From: Marinomonas agarivorans
GTDB lineage: Bacteria > Pseudomonadota > Gammaproteobacteria > Pseudomonadales > Marinomonadaceae
DNA: 64,000 nucleotides
Assembly (NCBI GenBank): GCA_002173415.2
Contig: NHNK02000001.1
Span: 124,001-188,000, forward strand
Direction of reading: 5' to 3'
The notes below the pieces were generated by a model, which was not told the DNA's origin, made no database searches, and saw only the letters and a program-made list of their open reading frames with translations. The position numbers were made by a program, and so were the translations under genes. This document shows positions 17,632 to 26,120 of the stretch, one piece after another. How positions within the stretch are numbered: the stretch's first letter is position 1; each line of letters begins with the position of its first letter.

Positions 17632-18255
17632 TTACCGATTTTCGTCTTCATCCAACAGCAATTTACCGCTTTTTTGTTTTAGCTGTTCGATGACCTCATT
17701 GACCCAATACGGGTTAATATCGTGCTCGGGCTTAAGGTAAAGGTCGGCGATGGTTTGGTATTCTCGAATCGCTTTGATGAGGTTTATCACATCAATGGTT
17801 GGGATAACCATCACGTTTTCACCCACCCTAATGGACTCGGCTAACTGATTAAGCTGCTTCACTTTTTTATCCAGTTTGTCACCGTAAGTTTTGCGCAGGT
17901 CCTGCTTGGTTAACTCCTGCTCAAAGTTGATAAAGTGATAACGCGCCTCTCGCCCTTGGGCGGTGCGTTCCAGCCGCGCCAGCTCTTTTGCCATATTGAG
18001 GCTTAAAGAAAAATCGGGCGATCTTCTAGTGTCTTTTTCCTCTAGTAAAACAAAGTCGTACCCAGCCTCAAAGCCGTAATACATCACACGGTGATCAATC
18101 CAACGCCCATAAGGCATGGGTGCTTGTTTTAACGTTGGACTGGGCGGAAGGGGAAGTAAAAACTGATACAGTTCTTTTGCGCTAACAGCGTATTGAAAGT
18201 GATCGGACGCATAAATACGGGGTAACTTTGCTAGAGAATTTGATAAATTAGCCAT
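17632..18255 (-). CDS. Phage AntA/AntB-type antirepressor
   Basis: A 207-aa protein with an N-terminal AntA/AntB antirepressor domain (about 25-115): SAKELYQFLLP, YGRWIDHRVMYYGFEAGYDFVLLEE, FSLSLNMAKELARLERTAQGREARYHFINFEQE. The C-terminal part is charged and helical (KLDKKVKQLNQLAESIRV, then a DINPYWVNEVIEQLKQ tail). In phages P1 and P7 such proteins inactivate the lysogenic repressor and are silenced by the C4 antisense RNA. Starts at ATG 18255 behind ATAGGAGG. Richer in G+C than its neighbours. The flanks have no other phage genes, so it is a remnant or a minimal module. The upstream sequence looks like a C4 RNA. Confidence 0.78.
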   Translation of the reverse strand: MANLSNSLAKLPRIYASDHFQYAVSAKELYQFLLPLPPSPTLKQAPMPYGRWIDHRVMYYGFEAGYDFVLLEEKDTRRSPDFSLSLNMAKELARLERTAQGREARYHFINFEQELTKQDLRKTYGDKLDKKVKQLNQLAESIRVGENVMVIPTIDVINLIKAIREYQTIADLYLKPEHDINPYWVNEVIEQLKQKSGKLLLDEDENR

Positions 18256-18365
18256 GATTGGCCTCCTATGTTGTAAATTTTAACCACTTATTTGAGGTTC
18301 GAAACTCAATCAAGGTGGTGGGTTAAATCTGGGTTCGAACTACCGCACATAGGAAACGGCCCAGC

Positions 18366-18495
18366 CGAGGCTGGCCCAAATAAACCCACCATAACAAATA
18401 GGAGGAATTACGCATAAAAAAACCGCGTATATCTCAAATAGAGTAAAGCGGCATTTACACGCCTATGTAATCAGCGGGGTTCGAATCCCGACGTT
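18366..18495 (-). ncRNA. Candidate C4-type antisense RNA upstream of the antirepressor
   Basis: The minus-strand transcript upstream of the antirepressor has two segments complementary to sequence near its own ribosome-binding site. Segment a' (18462-18489, containing GGGATTCGAACCCCGC and ending ACATAGG) is the inverse of 18331-18353. Segment b' (18375-18405) pairs with 18317-18333 through GGTGGGTT and GGG, and its CCTCCTAT is complementary to the ATAGGAGG Shine-Dalgarno at 18262-18269. Hairpins occur around 18363-18377 and 18492-18520 (CGTTGG...CCAACG). This arrangement is that of the P1/P7 C4 RNA, which represses the ant genes. I cannot run a covariance model, so the boundaries are approximate. 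Confidence 0.6.
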
Positions 18496-18520
18496 GGTTT
18501 TTCTCAAATGAGTTCCAACG

Positions 18521-18870
18521 CAAGAACTAGGTTAGAGACATAGATAATGATCGTCAAGTAAGAATTCTCGCAAAATTTTGTAAGATATTGATTACAAAAA
18601 CCTTGGCAAACTTGGGAAAGTGCTAGGAGGCTAGAAGCCTCGCTATCTCCACGCCTTCCTATTAACTGTGTTTTTACAAGCTGGCAGACTAAAGAAAATA
18701 GTGGCTAAACTATTTTTTATTTATGATGTTTTAATTGGTGTAAACCATGTATTTGGTTTGTGTCATTTTTTTCTGGTAAGGGAGAATATCTATTTTGGGA
18801 GTATGTTGTGGTTTGGGAGTATGTTGCGGTCAACTTACTTTTTCCTTTGAAACGCTTTGATGGAAGGAAT
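18521..18870. repeat. Intergenic flank with an 18-bp tandem duplication
   Basis: No gene is seen here. It contains the short hairpin GAGGCT-AGA-AGCCTC (18627-18641) and a tandem duplication of 18 bp at 18794-18811 and 18812-18829 that differs at one base. The stretch may be the right flank of the antirepressor element; no attachment-site pair was found. Confidence 0.6.
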
Positions 18871-18911
18871 AAAAAGACCCCCAGTAATTGGAATGTCCAC
18901 TATTGGGGGTC
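18871..18911 (-). terminator. Rho-independent terminator of phoX
   Basis: The stem GACCCCCAGTA (18876-18886) pairs with 18901-18911 with one mismatch, and is followed on the minus strand by TTTTT (complement of 18871-18875). It lies about 43 bp after the phoX stop. Confidence 0.85.
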
Positions 18912-18953
18912 ACGTCATTACGCTGTTTTTAAATTACAAACGCGAATTGTGTA

Positions 18954-20867
18954 TCAAGCGCCGATAATGCCGCCGTCTTGGCGGGTAATGGCAATAACCG
19001 TTGAACGAGGTTTTGCATCACCACCAGCTGGGAAGTGGGCATCAGGGTGTTGAATTCCCACAAACATGGTACGGCTATCTGGGCTAAATGCGAGGCCGGT
19101 AATTTCGCAAGCGGTTGGCCCTACCATAAAGCGGTTGATTTCGCCTGTATCTGGGTCAGCACACAACATTTGGTTGTTGCCTTGGCCTGCAAAATCTCCT
19201 TGGTTTTTATAGTTACCATCGGTTTGAATCCAGAGACGACCGCCTTGGTCAAAACCAATGCCATCTGGGCTGTTGAACATGTTGGCTTCGTTGATGTTGC
19301 TGCTGCCTGCATACGCATCGGAATGCACTGCTGGGTTGCCTGCCACTAAATACAAATCCCATTCAAAGGTGGTTGCGGTGTGGTCTTGCGCTGGCGGTGT
19401 CCAACGTACAATTTGACCATAGTGGTTTTCTGCGCGAGGGTTTGGCCCACCAACGGTTTGACCTTCTTTTTTACCACGGTGTTTGTTGTTGGTTAGGGTG
19501 CAGAAAACCTGATGACCTGCTGGGTGGACGGCTACCCATTCTGGGCGATCCATTGTGGTTGCGCCCACGTGTTTTGCTGCTTTACGGGCAAAGATAAGTA
19601 CTTCTGCTTGATCGGCAAAACCATTGGCTTTGGTGAGGCCGTTTTTGCCATATGTTAGTTCAACCCATTCACCTGTGCCTTTGTTGTCTGTCATGGAGAA
19701 TTTAGCAACATACAAGGTGCCTTCGACTAACAGGTCGCGGTTAGCGGCTTGGTTATTTGGGTTGTATTTGTTTTTCGAGACAAATTTATAAATATGGGCA
19801 CCGCGTTCATCATCGCCCATGTAGGCAACAACGTGGTTGTCTTTGTTGATGTGCAACGCGACGTTTTCGTGTTTAAAGCGGCCTAACGCAGTACGTTTTA
19901 GTGGTGTTGATTTTGGGTTTTTAGGATCGATTTCGACGATCCAACCAAAACGATGTGGTTCATTGGGGTTTTTGCCAAAGTTAAAGCGGTCGTCATGCTT
20001 GTACCAGTGGTAACGTGATTCGTTGTTTTTGATACCGTACATTTTTTGTTCTTCGGTGCGGGCAACGGATTCGCTGGCGCCAAAGTAGCCGTTGAAGTTC
20101 TCTTCACAGGTGAGGTAGGTTCCCCAAGGTGTTTGGCCGTTTGAACAGTTGTTCATGGTGCCAAAAACCACTTTGCCTTGTGAGTCGGCTTTGGTTTTCA
20201 TTAATTCATGGCCAGCCGCTGGACCTGTTAGGTGCATTTCTGTTTGTACGTGAATGCGACGGTTGTAGGCTGAATCTTGAATAACTTGCCAGCGATTTTG
20301 GCTGTCACGTTCAATTTCCATAATGGAAACACCGTGGGCATATTGCGCTTTTAACACATCATCTTTTGTTAGTTCTTTTCCACCGTGACTGAATAGGTGT
20401 TTGTAGTTGGTATATTCGTTATTAATGGCCAAAATAGCGCGGTGATCATTGAGAGGGAAAAAGCTCATTCCGTCTGTGTTATCACCAAATTGTTGCGCTT
20501 GGCTTGCGGCTGGTGCATTACCGCTTGGGTCAAACGTAGGCGCATTTTTAAATAGAGGGTCGCCCCATGAAACAAGTGTTTGCCACTGATAACCATCAGG
20601 CAAGACAACGGTATCTGCTGTGGAGGTGGAAATAGGAGTAAAGCCCATTAATTTGGATTTTGGCATACCTGAAGACACTGCGCAGCCGGTTGCTGAAAAT
20701 GCAAAAAAGCCTCCTAGGCCGAGTGCTGCGCCTGCTCCGAAGAATCGACGACGTGAAATTGCGGTATCAACAAGTTTATTAAATTCGGGTTCTGCTTCGA
20801 TTGGATGAGCGTCAACTTGAGTGTCTAATTCCATATTGGAAACCGTGTGTTTTGAAGTACTTTTCAT
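18954..20867 (-). CDS. phoX: PhoX-family alkaline phosphatase (Tat-exported)
   Basis: A 637-aa secreted phosphatase of the PhoX (DUF839) family, which needs Ca2+ and iron and releases phosphate from organic esters in the periplasm or outside. A Tat signal is present (SRRRFFGAGAALGLGG, residues about 38-53), in a long N-terminal region typical of PhoX. Family motifs include WGTYLTCEENFNGYFG, RFGWIVEIDP, HENVALHI, YMGDDERG, ARPEW-like DRPEWVAVHP, NSPDGIGFD and the C-terminal FPAGGDAKPRSTVIAI. It starts at ATG 20867. A PHO-box-like sequence lies 56 bp upstream and a terminator follows, so it is a single-gene unit. The nucleotidase at 5378-7216 has a complementary role. Confidence 0.93.
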   Translation of the reverse strand: MKSTSKHTVSNMELDTQVDAHPIEAEPEFNKLVDTAISRRRFFGAGAALGLGGFFAFSATGCAVSSGMPKSKLMGFTPISTSTADTVVLPDGYQWQTLVSWGDPLFKNAPTFDPSGNAPAASQAQQFGDNTDGMSFFPLNDHRAILAINNEYTNYKHLFSHGGKELTKDDVLKAQYAHGVSIMEIERDSQNRWQVIQDSAYNRRIHVQTEMHLTGPAAGHELMKTKADSQGKVVFGTMNNCSNGQTPWGTYLTCEENFNGYFGASESVARTEEQKMYGIKNNESRYHWYKHDDRFNFGKNPNEPHRFGWIVEIDPKNPKSTPLKRTALGRFKHENVALHINKDNHVVAYMGDDERGAHIYKFVSKNKYNPNNQAANRDLLVEGTLYVAKFSMTDNKGTGEWVELTYGKNGLTKANGFADQAEVLIFARKAAKHVGATTMDRPEWVAVHPAGHQVFCTLTNNKHRGKKEGQTVGGPNPRAENHYGQIVRWTPPAQDHTATTFEWDLYLVAGNPAVHSDAYAGSSNINEANMFNSPDGIGFDQGGRLWIQTDGNYKNQGDFAGQGNNQMLCADPDTGEINRFMVGPTACEITGLAFSPDSRTMFVGIQHPDAHFPAGGDAKPRSTVIAITRQDGGIIGA

Positions 20868-20922
20868 ATTTCTGCCCTATTTGAAAAATAATGTGTTGAG
20901 CTATATAGAGTAGGGGAGTTTT

Positions 20923-20940
20923 GTGACAAAAATATGGCAG
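20923..20940 (-). promoter_or_regulatory. PHO box upstream of phoX
   Basis: On the minus strand, CTGCCAT-ATTT-TTGTCAC has two 7-bp direct half-sites, 11 bp start to start, each with one mismatch to CTGTCAT/C. It lies 56 bp before the phoX start, where PhoB would be expected to activate transcription. Confidence 0.65.
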
Positions 20941-20990
20941 TAAAAAGTCTGTCAGAATGATTATTCTGATGCGGCGTTTGTATCGCGTAC

Positions 20991-22109
20991 TCAACTAAAA
21001 ATAGAGTGGATATGATTATCCCAATGGTAGGACTTGGTTGTCGGTAATGGTGTTTTCGCTGCCGTTATTGGATTGGTGATCACGCGTTTACCTTGCCCTG
21101 TTGTTAGCAAAAATTCGTGTGGTTGATGAGTTAGCGCTAAACCACATACATCGCGATAATTGTGTGAGGTCAGAAAGTGGCCTGTTTGTAATTGCCAATA
21201 GGCTACAATCCCGCCACGGGGGGAAGACGCTGCTAAAATTTGTCCACTTTGATCGATGGCGACACTGCCACAGTATTGTTGAAAACGTTGTTGTATTTGT
21301 GCCGGCATGGGCATTATGTCGATTTGTTCATTCTCTAAGCTGGTTTTACCTATTAAAGGAACGTTATCAAATTTATTGCCTTGATGTTGGAAGCCAATAA
21401 CCACTTCTTTGTTTGGCGTGACATCAATGTGGCGTAAACTGAGTTTTTGCCATTTAGCAGGTAGAGCTTTTGTGCTTAATAATTGTCCAGAGTTGAGATC
21501 AATAAAGGCAAGATTGGAGTGCATTGACTCGATGTTCAAAATACGACGCTCTGTTTGAGGGTGAGTTTGTAACCCACCATTGGCAACAACTAATATCGTA
21601 TCTGTCAGCAAATGCAGTTCATGTGGGCCAATGCCATAACTGGAAAATTCGTGAACAATTTGATTGTGTTGCCAATCGCGCACAACAATTTTACCTTCGC
21701 CAGTCGTGTAGTGATTTTCTGTCGTCAGTAAATAGTTCCCGTCACGGGTAAAGGTACTGTGGCCATAGAAGTGATGGTTGTTACTGGGTGTGAAACGGCT
21801 AATTTTTTGAGCGGAGGCGATGTCATATAAATCAAGGTAAAAGCCTGGTCGCCTTGCCACAATGCCAACGATGGCTTGTTGTGGATGAAAAACGGGAGCG
21901 TGTGCGCGGTTTTCTAGCATCGTTTGCCAGTGTATCTCCCCCCGATGATCAAACAGAGCAAAGGCGTGCTTACCATTCTTATCTGTGAAAGCAGAAGCAT
22001 AGAAGGGTGTTTTATCTAGCGTGTGAGCTTTACTGGCTGCAAGCAGGCGAGACCATGACACCAGTCCTGCACAATATAAGGTGTTTTTTAAAAACGCGCG
22101 ACGCCTCAT
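20991..22109 (-). CDS. DUF1513 domain-containing protein (iron operon)
   Basis: A 372-aa exported protein with an RRRAFLKNTLYCAGLVSW Tat-like signal at its N-terminus. The rest is a beta-propeller-like protein: GHSTFTRDGNYLLTTENHY, GIGPHELHLL, LNIESMHSNLAFID, CGSVAIDQSGQILAASSPRGG. This is the DUF1513 pattern seen next to imelysin genes in Pseudomonas (PA4372-like). Function unknown. It is the last gene of the iron-regulated set; the upstream imelysin stop is 6 nt before its start, so they are translationally close. Confidence 0.85.
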   Translation of the reverse strand: MRRRAFLKNTLYCAGLVSWSRLLAASKAHTLDKTPFYASAFTDKNGKHAFALFDHRGEIHWQTMLENRAHAPVFHPQQAIVGIVARRPGFYLDLYDIASAQKISRFTPSNNHHFYGHSTFTRDGNYLLTTENHYTTGEGKIVVRDWQHNQIVHEFSSYGIGPHELHLLTDTILVVANGGLQTHPQTERRILNIESMHSNLAFIDLNSGQLLSTKALPAKWQKLSLRHIDVTPNKEVVIGFQHQGNKFDNVPLIGKTSLENEQIDIMPMPAQIQQRFQQYCGSVAIDQSGQILAASSPRGGIVAYWQLQTGHFLTSHNYRDVCGLALTHQPHEFLLTTGQGKRVITNPITAAKTPLPTTKSYHWDNHIHSIFS

Positions 22110-22115
22110 GATATT

Positions 22116-23219
22116 TTAGTCACCATCACGGCTGTTAAAACCAATTCTGAACCCTAAATCTGTCACTAATATTGTCAATTGTTTCTGTGTTTTTGACAAG
22201 GAGAGCACTAATTTTCTAACTTGCTCCTTTCTTTGCTTAGCTGTTAATTCGTCAGTAAATAGGTTTGTTGGCAGTTGTGCCGCTTCGGTTATATTGCTTT
22301 TCAGAGAGTCTTCTAATTGCTTAGCCTGTGTAGGGTTATGCTGTAAGGCAATGGAATATAAAGAAGGCGTACCAGCATGATAAATATCGTGGTAGACCTG
22401 TACATTCCTCTGGATAGACGAGAGCGTTTGGCCACTGCGGAAAAACTCCGCTAACTTTATATTGCTTTTTTGCTGCCAACCAAGTGGTTGTTCAAGCTTG
22501 GTTTCTTTCACCATAGACAAGTGTTCTAACCACTTTTGCACTAATTGTTCGAAGGCTGCGGTTGCTAGGCTGCCACTTTCATCTTCATCTAAAAATACCC
22601 AATCTTGAAATTGGCCATTGACCCATTCTGTGTGGATGTCGTGAATGCTTTGAGCATGGTACTGGCTAATATTGGTAAGCAGGGAGCAATAGTCAGGGTT
22701 GGCAATAGGGTCTAAATCAGGGCGATATAAAATTGCTTCCATTGCCGTTAATCCTCTTACGGCAATACTGGCATTGCGCCAAAATTCTTCACTGTCGATA
22801 TCGGCTTTATCTTTTACTAGTCGACGTAATTGCCGTTGGGTTAAGCCTTTTTTATCTGGCCAATAGGCAAATGAGTAATAGCGCATAAATAGAGTGGCAG
22901 GACCAAAATTTAGCCATTGAACAGTTTGCCAGTCTTTTACATTTTTTGTAAACGCCTGTTGTGTGGCTGTCAAAGAGGCTTGGTTTGCAGAGTGGCATAA
23001 GGTTTCAGTTGTTGTATGTAGTTTTGCGGCGCTGTTTGCGAACTGGGCATAACTCGGTGCGATAATTTTGTGACTCAAGTTATTGAGAGCTGATTGCCAA
23101 TCTGAGGGGCTGACTGTGCTGGCCAAACTGAATGTTGACATTAAGCTAGCAATTATTGAACAGGTAACGATTGAGCAAGTAGGGAAAAGCCCTACAAGTT
23201 TGATGCGGTTTTTGATCAT
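22116..23219 (-). CDS. Imelysin family iron-regulated protein
   Basis: A 367-aa secreted protein with an N-terminal signal (IKNRIKLVGLFPTCSIVTCSIIASLMSTFSLAS). The imelysin domain covers about 45-340, including the AMEAILYRPDLDP block, EFWRNASIAVRGL and QDWVFLDEDESG. Imelysins bind or process iron-related periplasmic ligands; the exact chemistry is disputed. Its ATG overlaps the stop codon of the upstream dihaem gene (TAATG), so translation is coupled. It is second from the end of the Fur-box-led operon. Confidence 0.88.
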   Translation of the reverse strand: MIKNRIKLVGLFPTCSIVTCSIIASLMSTFSLASTVSPSDWQSALNNLSHKIIAPSYAQFANSAAKLHTTTETLCHSANQASLTATQQAFTKNVKDWQTVQWLNFGPATLFMRYYSFAYWPDKKGLTQRQLRRLVKDKADIDSEEFWRNASIAVRGLTAMEAILYRPDLDPIANPDYCSLLTNISQYHAQSIHDIHTEWVNGQFQDWVFLDEDESGSLATAAFEQLVQKWLEHLSMVKETKLEQPLGWQQKSNIKLAEFFRSGQTLSSIQRNVQVYHDIYHAGTPSLYSIALQHNPTQAKQLEDSLKSNITEAAQLPTNLFTDELTAKQRKEQVRKLVLSLSKTQKQLTILVTDLGFRIGFNSRDGD

Positions 23220-24619
23220 TATAACGATTCCAAAAAACGTATTAGTAGACTACGTTGTGATTTATCCAATTTCAGATAGCTATCGCGGCTTTTTTGCCCT
23301 TCACCACCATGCCACAAAATGGCTTCATCAATGTTTCTTGCTCGTCCATCATGAAGAAAACTTTGTTTCCCTGAGGCAAGTTTACTCAAACTAAGCCCCC
23401 AGAGCGGTGCGGTACGCCATTCTGAGCCGAGGGCATCAAATTCTTTACCGACATCAGCTAATTCTTGCCCCATATCGTGCAGTAGCAAATCCGTAAATGG
23501 ATAAAAGGTTTGATTGTTTAATTCAGGGAAGGTTGTATCTTTACCGGTTCGTTGTACAGAGGTATGACAAGCAGAACACTGCAACAAATCGAACACTTTT
23601 TTACCTTCCTTGAACGTCTCGCGATTAAGGTTCCTGATTTTAGGGGGCGCAGAAAGGGCTGTAAAGATGTCAACGACTTTTATTACCTCAGAATTGGCTT
23701 CTAGGTTTTCCATGTGTGGACTATTGCCATTTGGGAGTGATAAACACGCGACTTGGTGTGTGGTGCAGTCGCCATAAGGATTAGGGAAAAGTGGCGTTGA
23801 AATGCCTAGATCACCGTTAAAAGCACTTTGGTTCTGTTCGGTTAAGGTTGCGGTGGTGGCTTTCCAGCCAAAGCGTCCGACTCGCCAAGTTTGCATGGTT
23901 TTATCCCATACAGTATTCACCCGACCACTAATGCCATCGTTATTTTTATCATCGGGATCTGCGCTGTTGAGCAAATCCGCCTCAGTTATGGAATCAAATA
24001 GACCAACGCCAATAATACTGGGTGAAACACGGCCAGATAGTTGAGTTGCGTTGGAAAGCTTGCCGTAAGACAGGTTATTTAACTGATACACTGGCTTGCG
24101 CAATTCACTGGTAGTGCCATCGGCGAACGTAACCGTTTTGTATTGATAGGTAAGAGTTAAGTTCGCTTCTGGCCTTATATTGATGTTGGCATTGGTTTGT
24201 AACTGGGTGCCATAAATTGGGTCTGGTGCAACGGCCGTTTTGCTATTATTCGAATCTGGTCTGGGCCATTGTTTAAGGCGCAAAAAAAAGGAAGGTACCT
24301 CAACGCCATTTTGCAACTCAGTTGGTGCATGACCTTTGCCATTATTAAGGTGGCAACTATGACATGAACGGGCATTAAATAAGGGGCCTAAGCCATCACT
24401 GGCGGTGGTTGAAGAAGGGGATGCAACCCATAACTTTTCAAATAAAGCCTGACCTAAAGAGTGGTTTAGCTTTTGTTCAGGAGAAATATGTGGGAAAGGC
24501 TGCATCAAAATACTAGACGAGTTTGTCTCAGCATAGGTTTTTAATGAAAAAAAGCTGGTAATGATAAACATCATTCCAGCTCCCAAGCTTTTACCAATAG
24601 AGAAATTGCTGTACATCAT
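23219..24619 (-). CDS. Dihaem c-type oxidoreductase (DUF1111 family)
   Basis: A 466-aa exported c-type cytochrome. A signal peptide leads, then two haem-binding motifs, CHSCH near residue 86 and CSACH near 350, and a DHDG-like FLHDGRARNIDEAILWHGGEG at the C-terminus. The family (DUF1111, di-haem oxidoreductase) is found in imelysin operons; it is thought to take part in periplasmic iron oxidation or electron transfer, which is inference. It lies between the imelysin lipoprotein and the second imelysin, and ends in TAATG overlap with the latter. Confidence 0.88.
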   Translation of the reverse strand: MMYSNFSIGKSLGAGMMFIITSFFSLKTYAETNSSSILMQPFPHISPEQKLNHSLGQALFEKLWVASPSSTTASDGLGPLFNARSCHSCHLNNGKGHAPTELQNGVEVPSFFLRLKQWPRPDSNNSKTAVAPDPIYGTQLQTNANINIRPEANLTLTYQYKTVTFADGTTSELRKPVYQLNNLSYGKLSNATQLSGRVSPSIIGVGLFDSITEADLLNSADPDDKNNDGISGRVNTVWDKTMQTWRVGRFGWKATTATLTEQNQSAFNGDLGISTPLFPNPYGDCTTHQVACLSLPNGNSPHMENLEANSEVIKVVDIFTALSAPPKIRNLNRETFKEGKKVFDLLQCSACHTSVQRTGKDTTFPELNNQTFYPFTDLLLHDMGQELADVGKEFDALGSEWRTAPLWGLSLSKLASGKQSFLHDGRARNIDEAILWHGGEGQKSRDSYLKLDKSQRSLLIRFLESL

Positions 24620-24673
24620 TCAGAGCAATACCATTAACATTGAATTATCAAAACAGTATTTCACCATTTTAAC

Positions 24674-24713
24674 TTGGAAATTTAACGTTGAAAACGTAAC
24701 TTGAAAACGTAGC
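24674..24713. repeat. Three 13-bp tandem repeats
   Basis: Two near-identical 13-bp units of the form TTGAAAACGTAAC (24688-24700, 24701-24713) follow a more diverged copy (24674-24686). They lie between two genes of the iron operon. Confidence 0.75.
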
Positions 24714-24724
24714 GTGGAGATAGA

Positions 24725-24756
24725 AAGCGAAGTTTGATTATGGTCAAGCTTCGCTT
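24725..24756. other. Stem-loop between operon genes
   Basis: A 13-bp stem with one G-T pair (24725-24737 with 24744-24756) and a 6-nt loop lies between the imelysin lipoprotein gene and the dihaem gene. It has no T-run on the minus strand, so it is more likely an RNA-stability or attenuation hairpin than a terminator. Confidence 0.55.
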
Positions 24757-24782
24757 AAAACGCGTCTATTTTCTGTTATAAA

Positions 24783-26066
24783 TTATTCGAATACTGACGC
24801 AGGGTTATCAAGGCTATCAGACCCTTCAAGGGCGACATCACTTAAATCCAATGCAGTGATGATATTTTCGATGGTTCTCGTTTCATCAACAAGAGAATCT
24901 ACAAAATCCTGTACAAGCTTGTTACCAGCTGTGTTCCCCATGCCAATTAATACATCGAATGTTTGACCTTCTTTTGCCGCGTTAACCATTGCCATTGCAG
25001 CAGTATCTGTGGTGGTTAGTTTTTGTTTCATTGTGGCATCAAGGTCAGTGTTTTTGCTTTGCACTAAGGCTGATAAAGAAGGACCTTCTACCCAAGAACC
25101 ATCAACACGTTGGTATTTGCCTAAATACACATTTTCAATGCCTTTGGCATCGTAGTAATGTGAGTAGTGTGTATTGTCTGAAAAGCAATCGTGTTCTTCT
25201 TCAGGGTCATGCAACATTAAGCCGAGTTTTGTTCTTTCACCACCAAGTTCACCATACGCAAGGCTGCCCATGCCTGTTAGTATTGTGCTAAGGCCTTGCT
25301 GATCTGTTTGCGCTAATACTGCTTTACGTGCTGCGCCATTTTCACGCCAGTTTGCTGCCATTTCTTCAAGGTCAGAAATTAGTAACTCTGTTGCGGCAAG
25401 CAAGTAATCACGACGACGATCGCAATTACCATTTGTGCAATTTGCTGTATCGAAATCGGTGGCAGGCCTGTTACCAGCACCTGGATTAGTGCCATTTAAA
25501 TCTTGGCCCCATAGTAGAAACTCAATAGCGTGGTAACCAGTAGCAACATTGGCTTCTACGCCGTCGGCTTCATGCAATTCCTGTAGGAGAGCAGGGGTGA
25601 TATTGGTGATGTTTAATTCTTCGCCATTCACATTAAGCGCGAGTGAACCAACAATGTTTGCGGTGTAAAGTGAGTTAACGTCAGACTCCGTACCGTAATC
25701 AGAGTCAACATAATCGATTAGCCCTTCATCTAATGGCCAAGCATTTACCTTGCCTTCCCAGTCATCAACAATGGCATTACCAAAACGATAGACTTCACTT
25801 TGCTGGTAAGGTGCACGAGCTGCAATCCAAGCTGTTTTAGCTTTGGTTAAGTTTTCTTCTGTAGGAGCTGCAAGAAAAGCATCAATTGCCGTTTTTAGCT
25901 CTTTTGCGGTGTGCAATGAATCACCGTAAACCGCCTCGGCAATATCGGCATAATGCTTTATTACACCAGTGGCCGTAACATCCGTTGTTGAGCTATCGGA
26001 ACTGCAAGCAACGAGTAATGTTGCTGTAATACCACATACAGCACTTGAAATAAGTGAGCGTTTCAT
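24783..26066 (-). CDS. Imelysin-family lipoprotein, first gene of the iron operon
   Basis: A 427-aa lipoprotein with a signal ending in ...LLVACSSDSS, so the lipobox is LVAC. The start is ATG 26066 behind GGAG (TTGGAGTTCTAATT); the longer frame start at 26153 would put a hydrophobic non-signal stretch ahead and overlap the Fur box. The imelysin domain is shown by QSEVYRFGNAIVDDWEGKVNAWPLDEG, GYHAIEFLLWGQDLNG and ELGGERTKLGLMLHDPEEEHDCFSDNTHY. The protein is known in Pseudomonas as part of an iron-responsive operon. A Fur box is 55 bp upstream. About 160 bp with a hairpin separates it from the dihaem gene. Confidence 0.9.
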   Translation of the reverse strand: MKRSLISSAVCGITATLLVACSSDSSTTDVTATGVIKHYADIAEAVYGDSLHTAKELKTAIDAFLAAPTEENLTKAKTAWIAARAPYQQSEVYRFGNAIVDDWEGKVNAWPLDEGLIDYVDSDYGTESDVNSLYTANIVGSLALNVNGEELNITNITPALLQELHEADGVEANVATGYHAIEFLLWGQDLNGTNPGAGNRPATDFDTANCTNGNCDRRRDYLLAATELLISDLEEMAANWRENGAARKAVLAQTDQQGLSTILTGMGSLAYGELGGERTKLGLMLHDPEEEHDCFSDNTHYSHYYDAKGIENVYLGKYQRVDGSWVEGPSLSALVQSKNTDLDATMKQKLTTTDTAAMAMVNAAKEGQTFDVLIGMGNTAGNKLVQDFVDSLVDETRTIENIITALDLSDVALEGSDSLDNPASVFE

Positions 26067-26120
26067 AATTAGAACTCCAAAAAACATATGGGAAGTACAT
26101 TGATTTCGAGAAATAATATT

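Larger units (their letters stand above)
16986..17747. repeat. Three direct repeats around a duplicated antirepressor 3' end
   Basis: A block beginning TGTCCCGTCCACACGTTA occurs at 16986, 17130 and 17436. Copy A (16986 to about 17099) has only the first ~115 bp and is diverged. Copies B (17130-17435) and C (17436-17747) are full-length, about 306 and 312 bp, and lie in direct tandem. Each has a near-palindromic TCCACAC...GTGTGGA pair about 85 bp apart, a terminator hairpin, and the 3' end of the antirepressor gene. C runs into the intact gene, so B is a duplicated tail with a truncated gene. No transposase is present, so this is not a complete insertion sequence. Confidence 0.85.

Noticed and set aside
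16986-17747. Insertion sequence
   Set aside because: No transposase, no defined terminal inverted repeats at a shared target duplication; the pattern is direct duplication of gene and spacer.
18470-18495. tRNA-like T-arm sequence (GGTTCGAATCC)
   Set aside because: No acceptor stem, D-arm or anticodon arm can be built around it; it fits the complementary segment of the C4-like RNA better.
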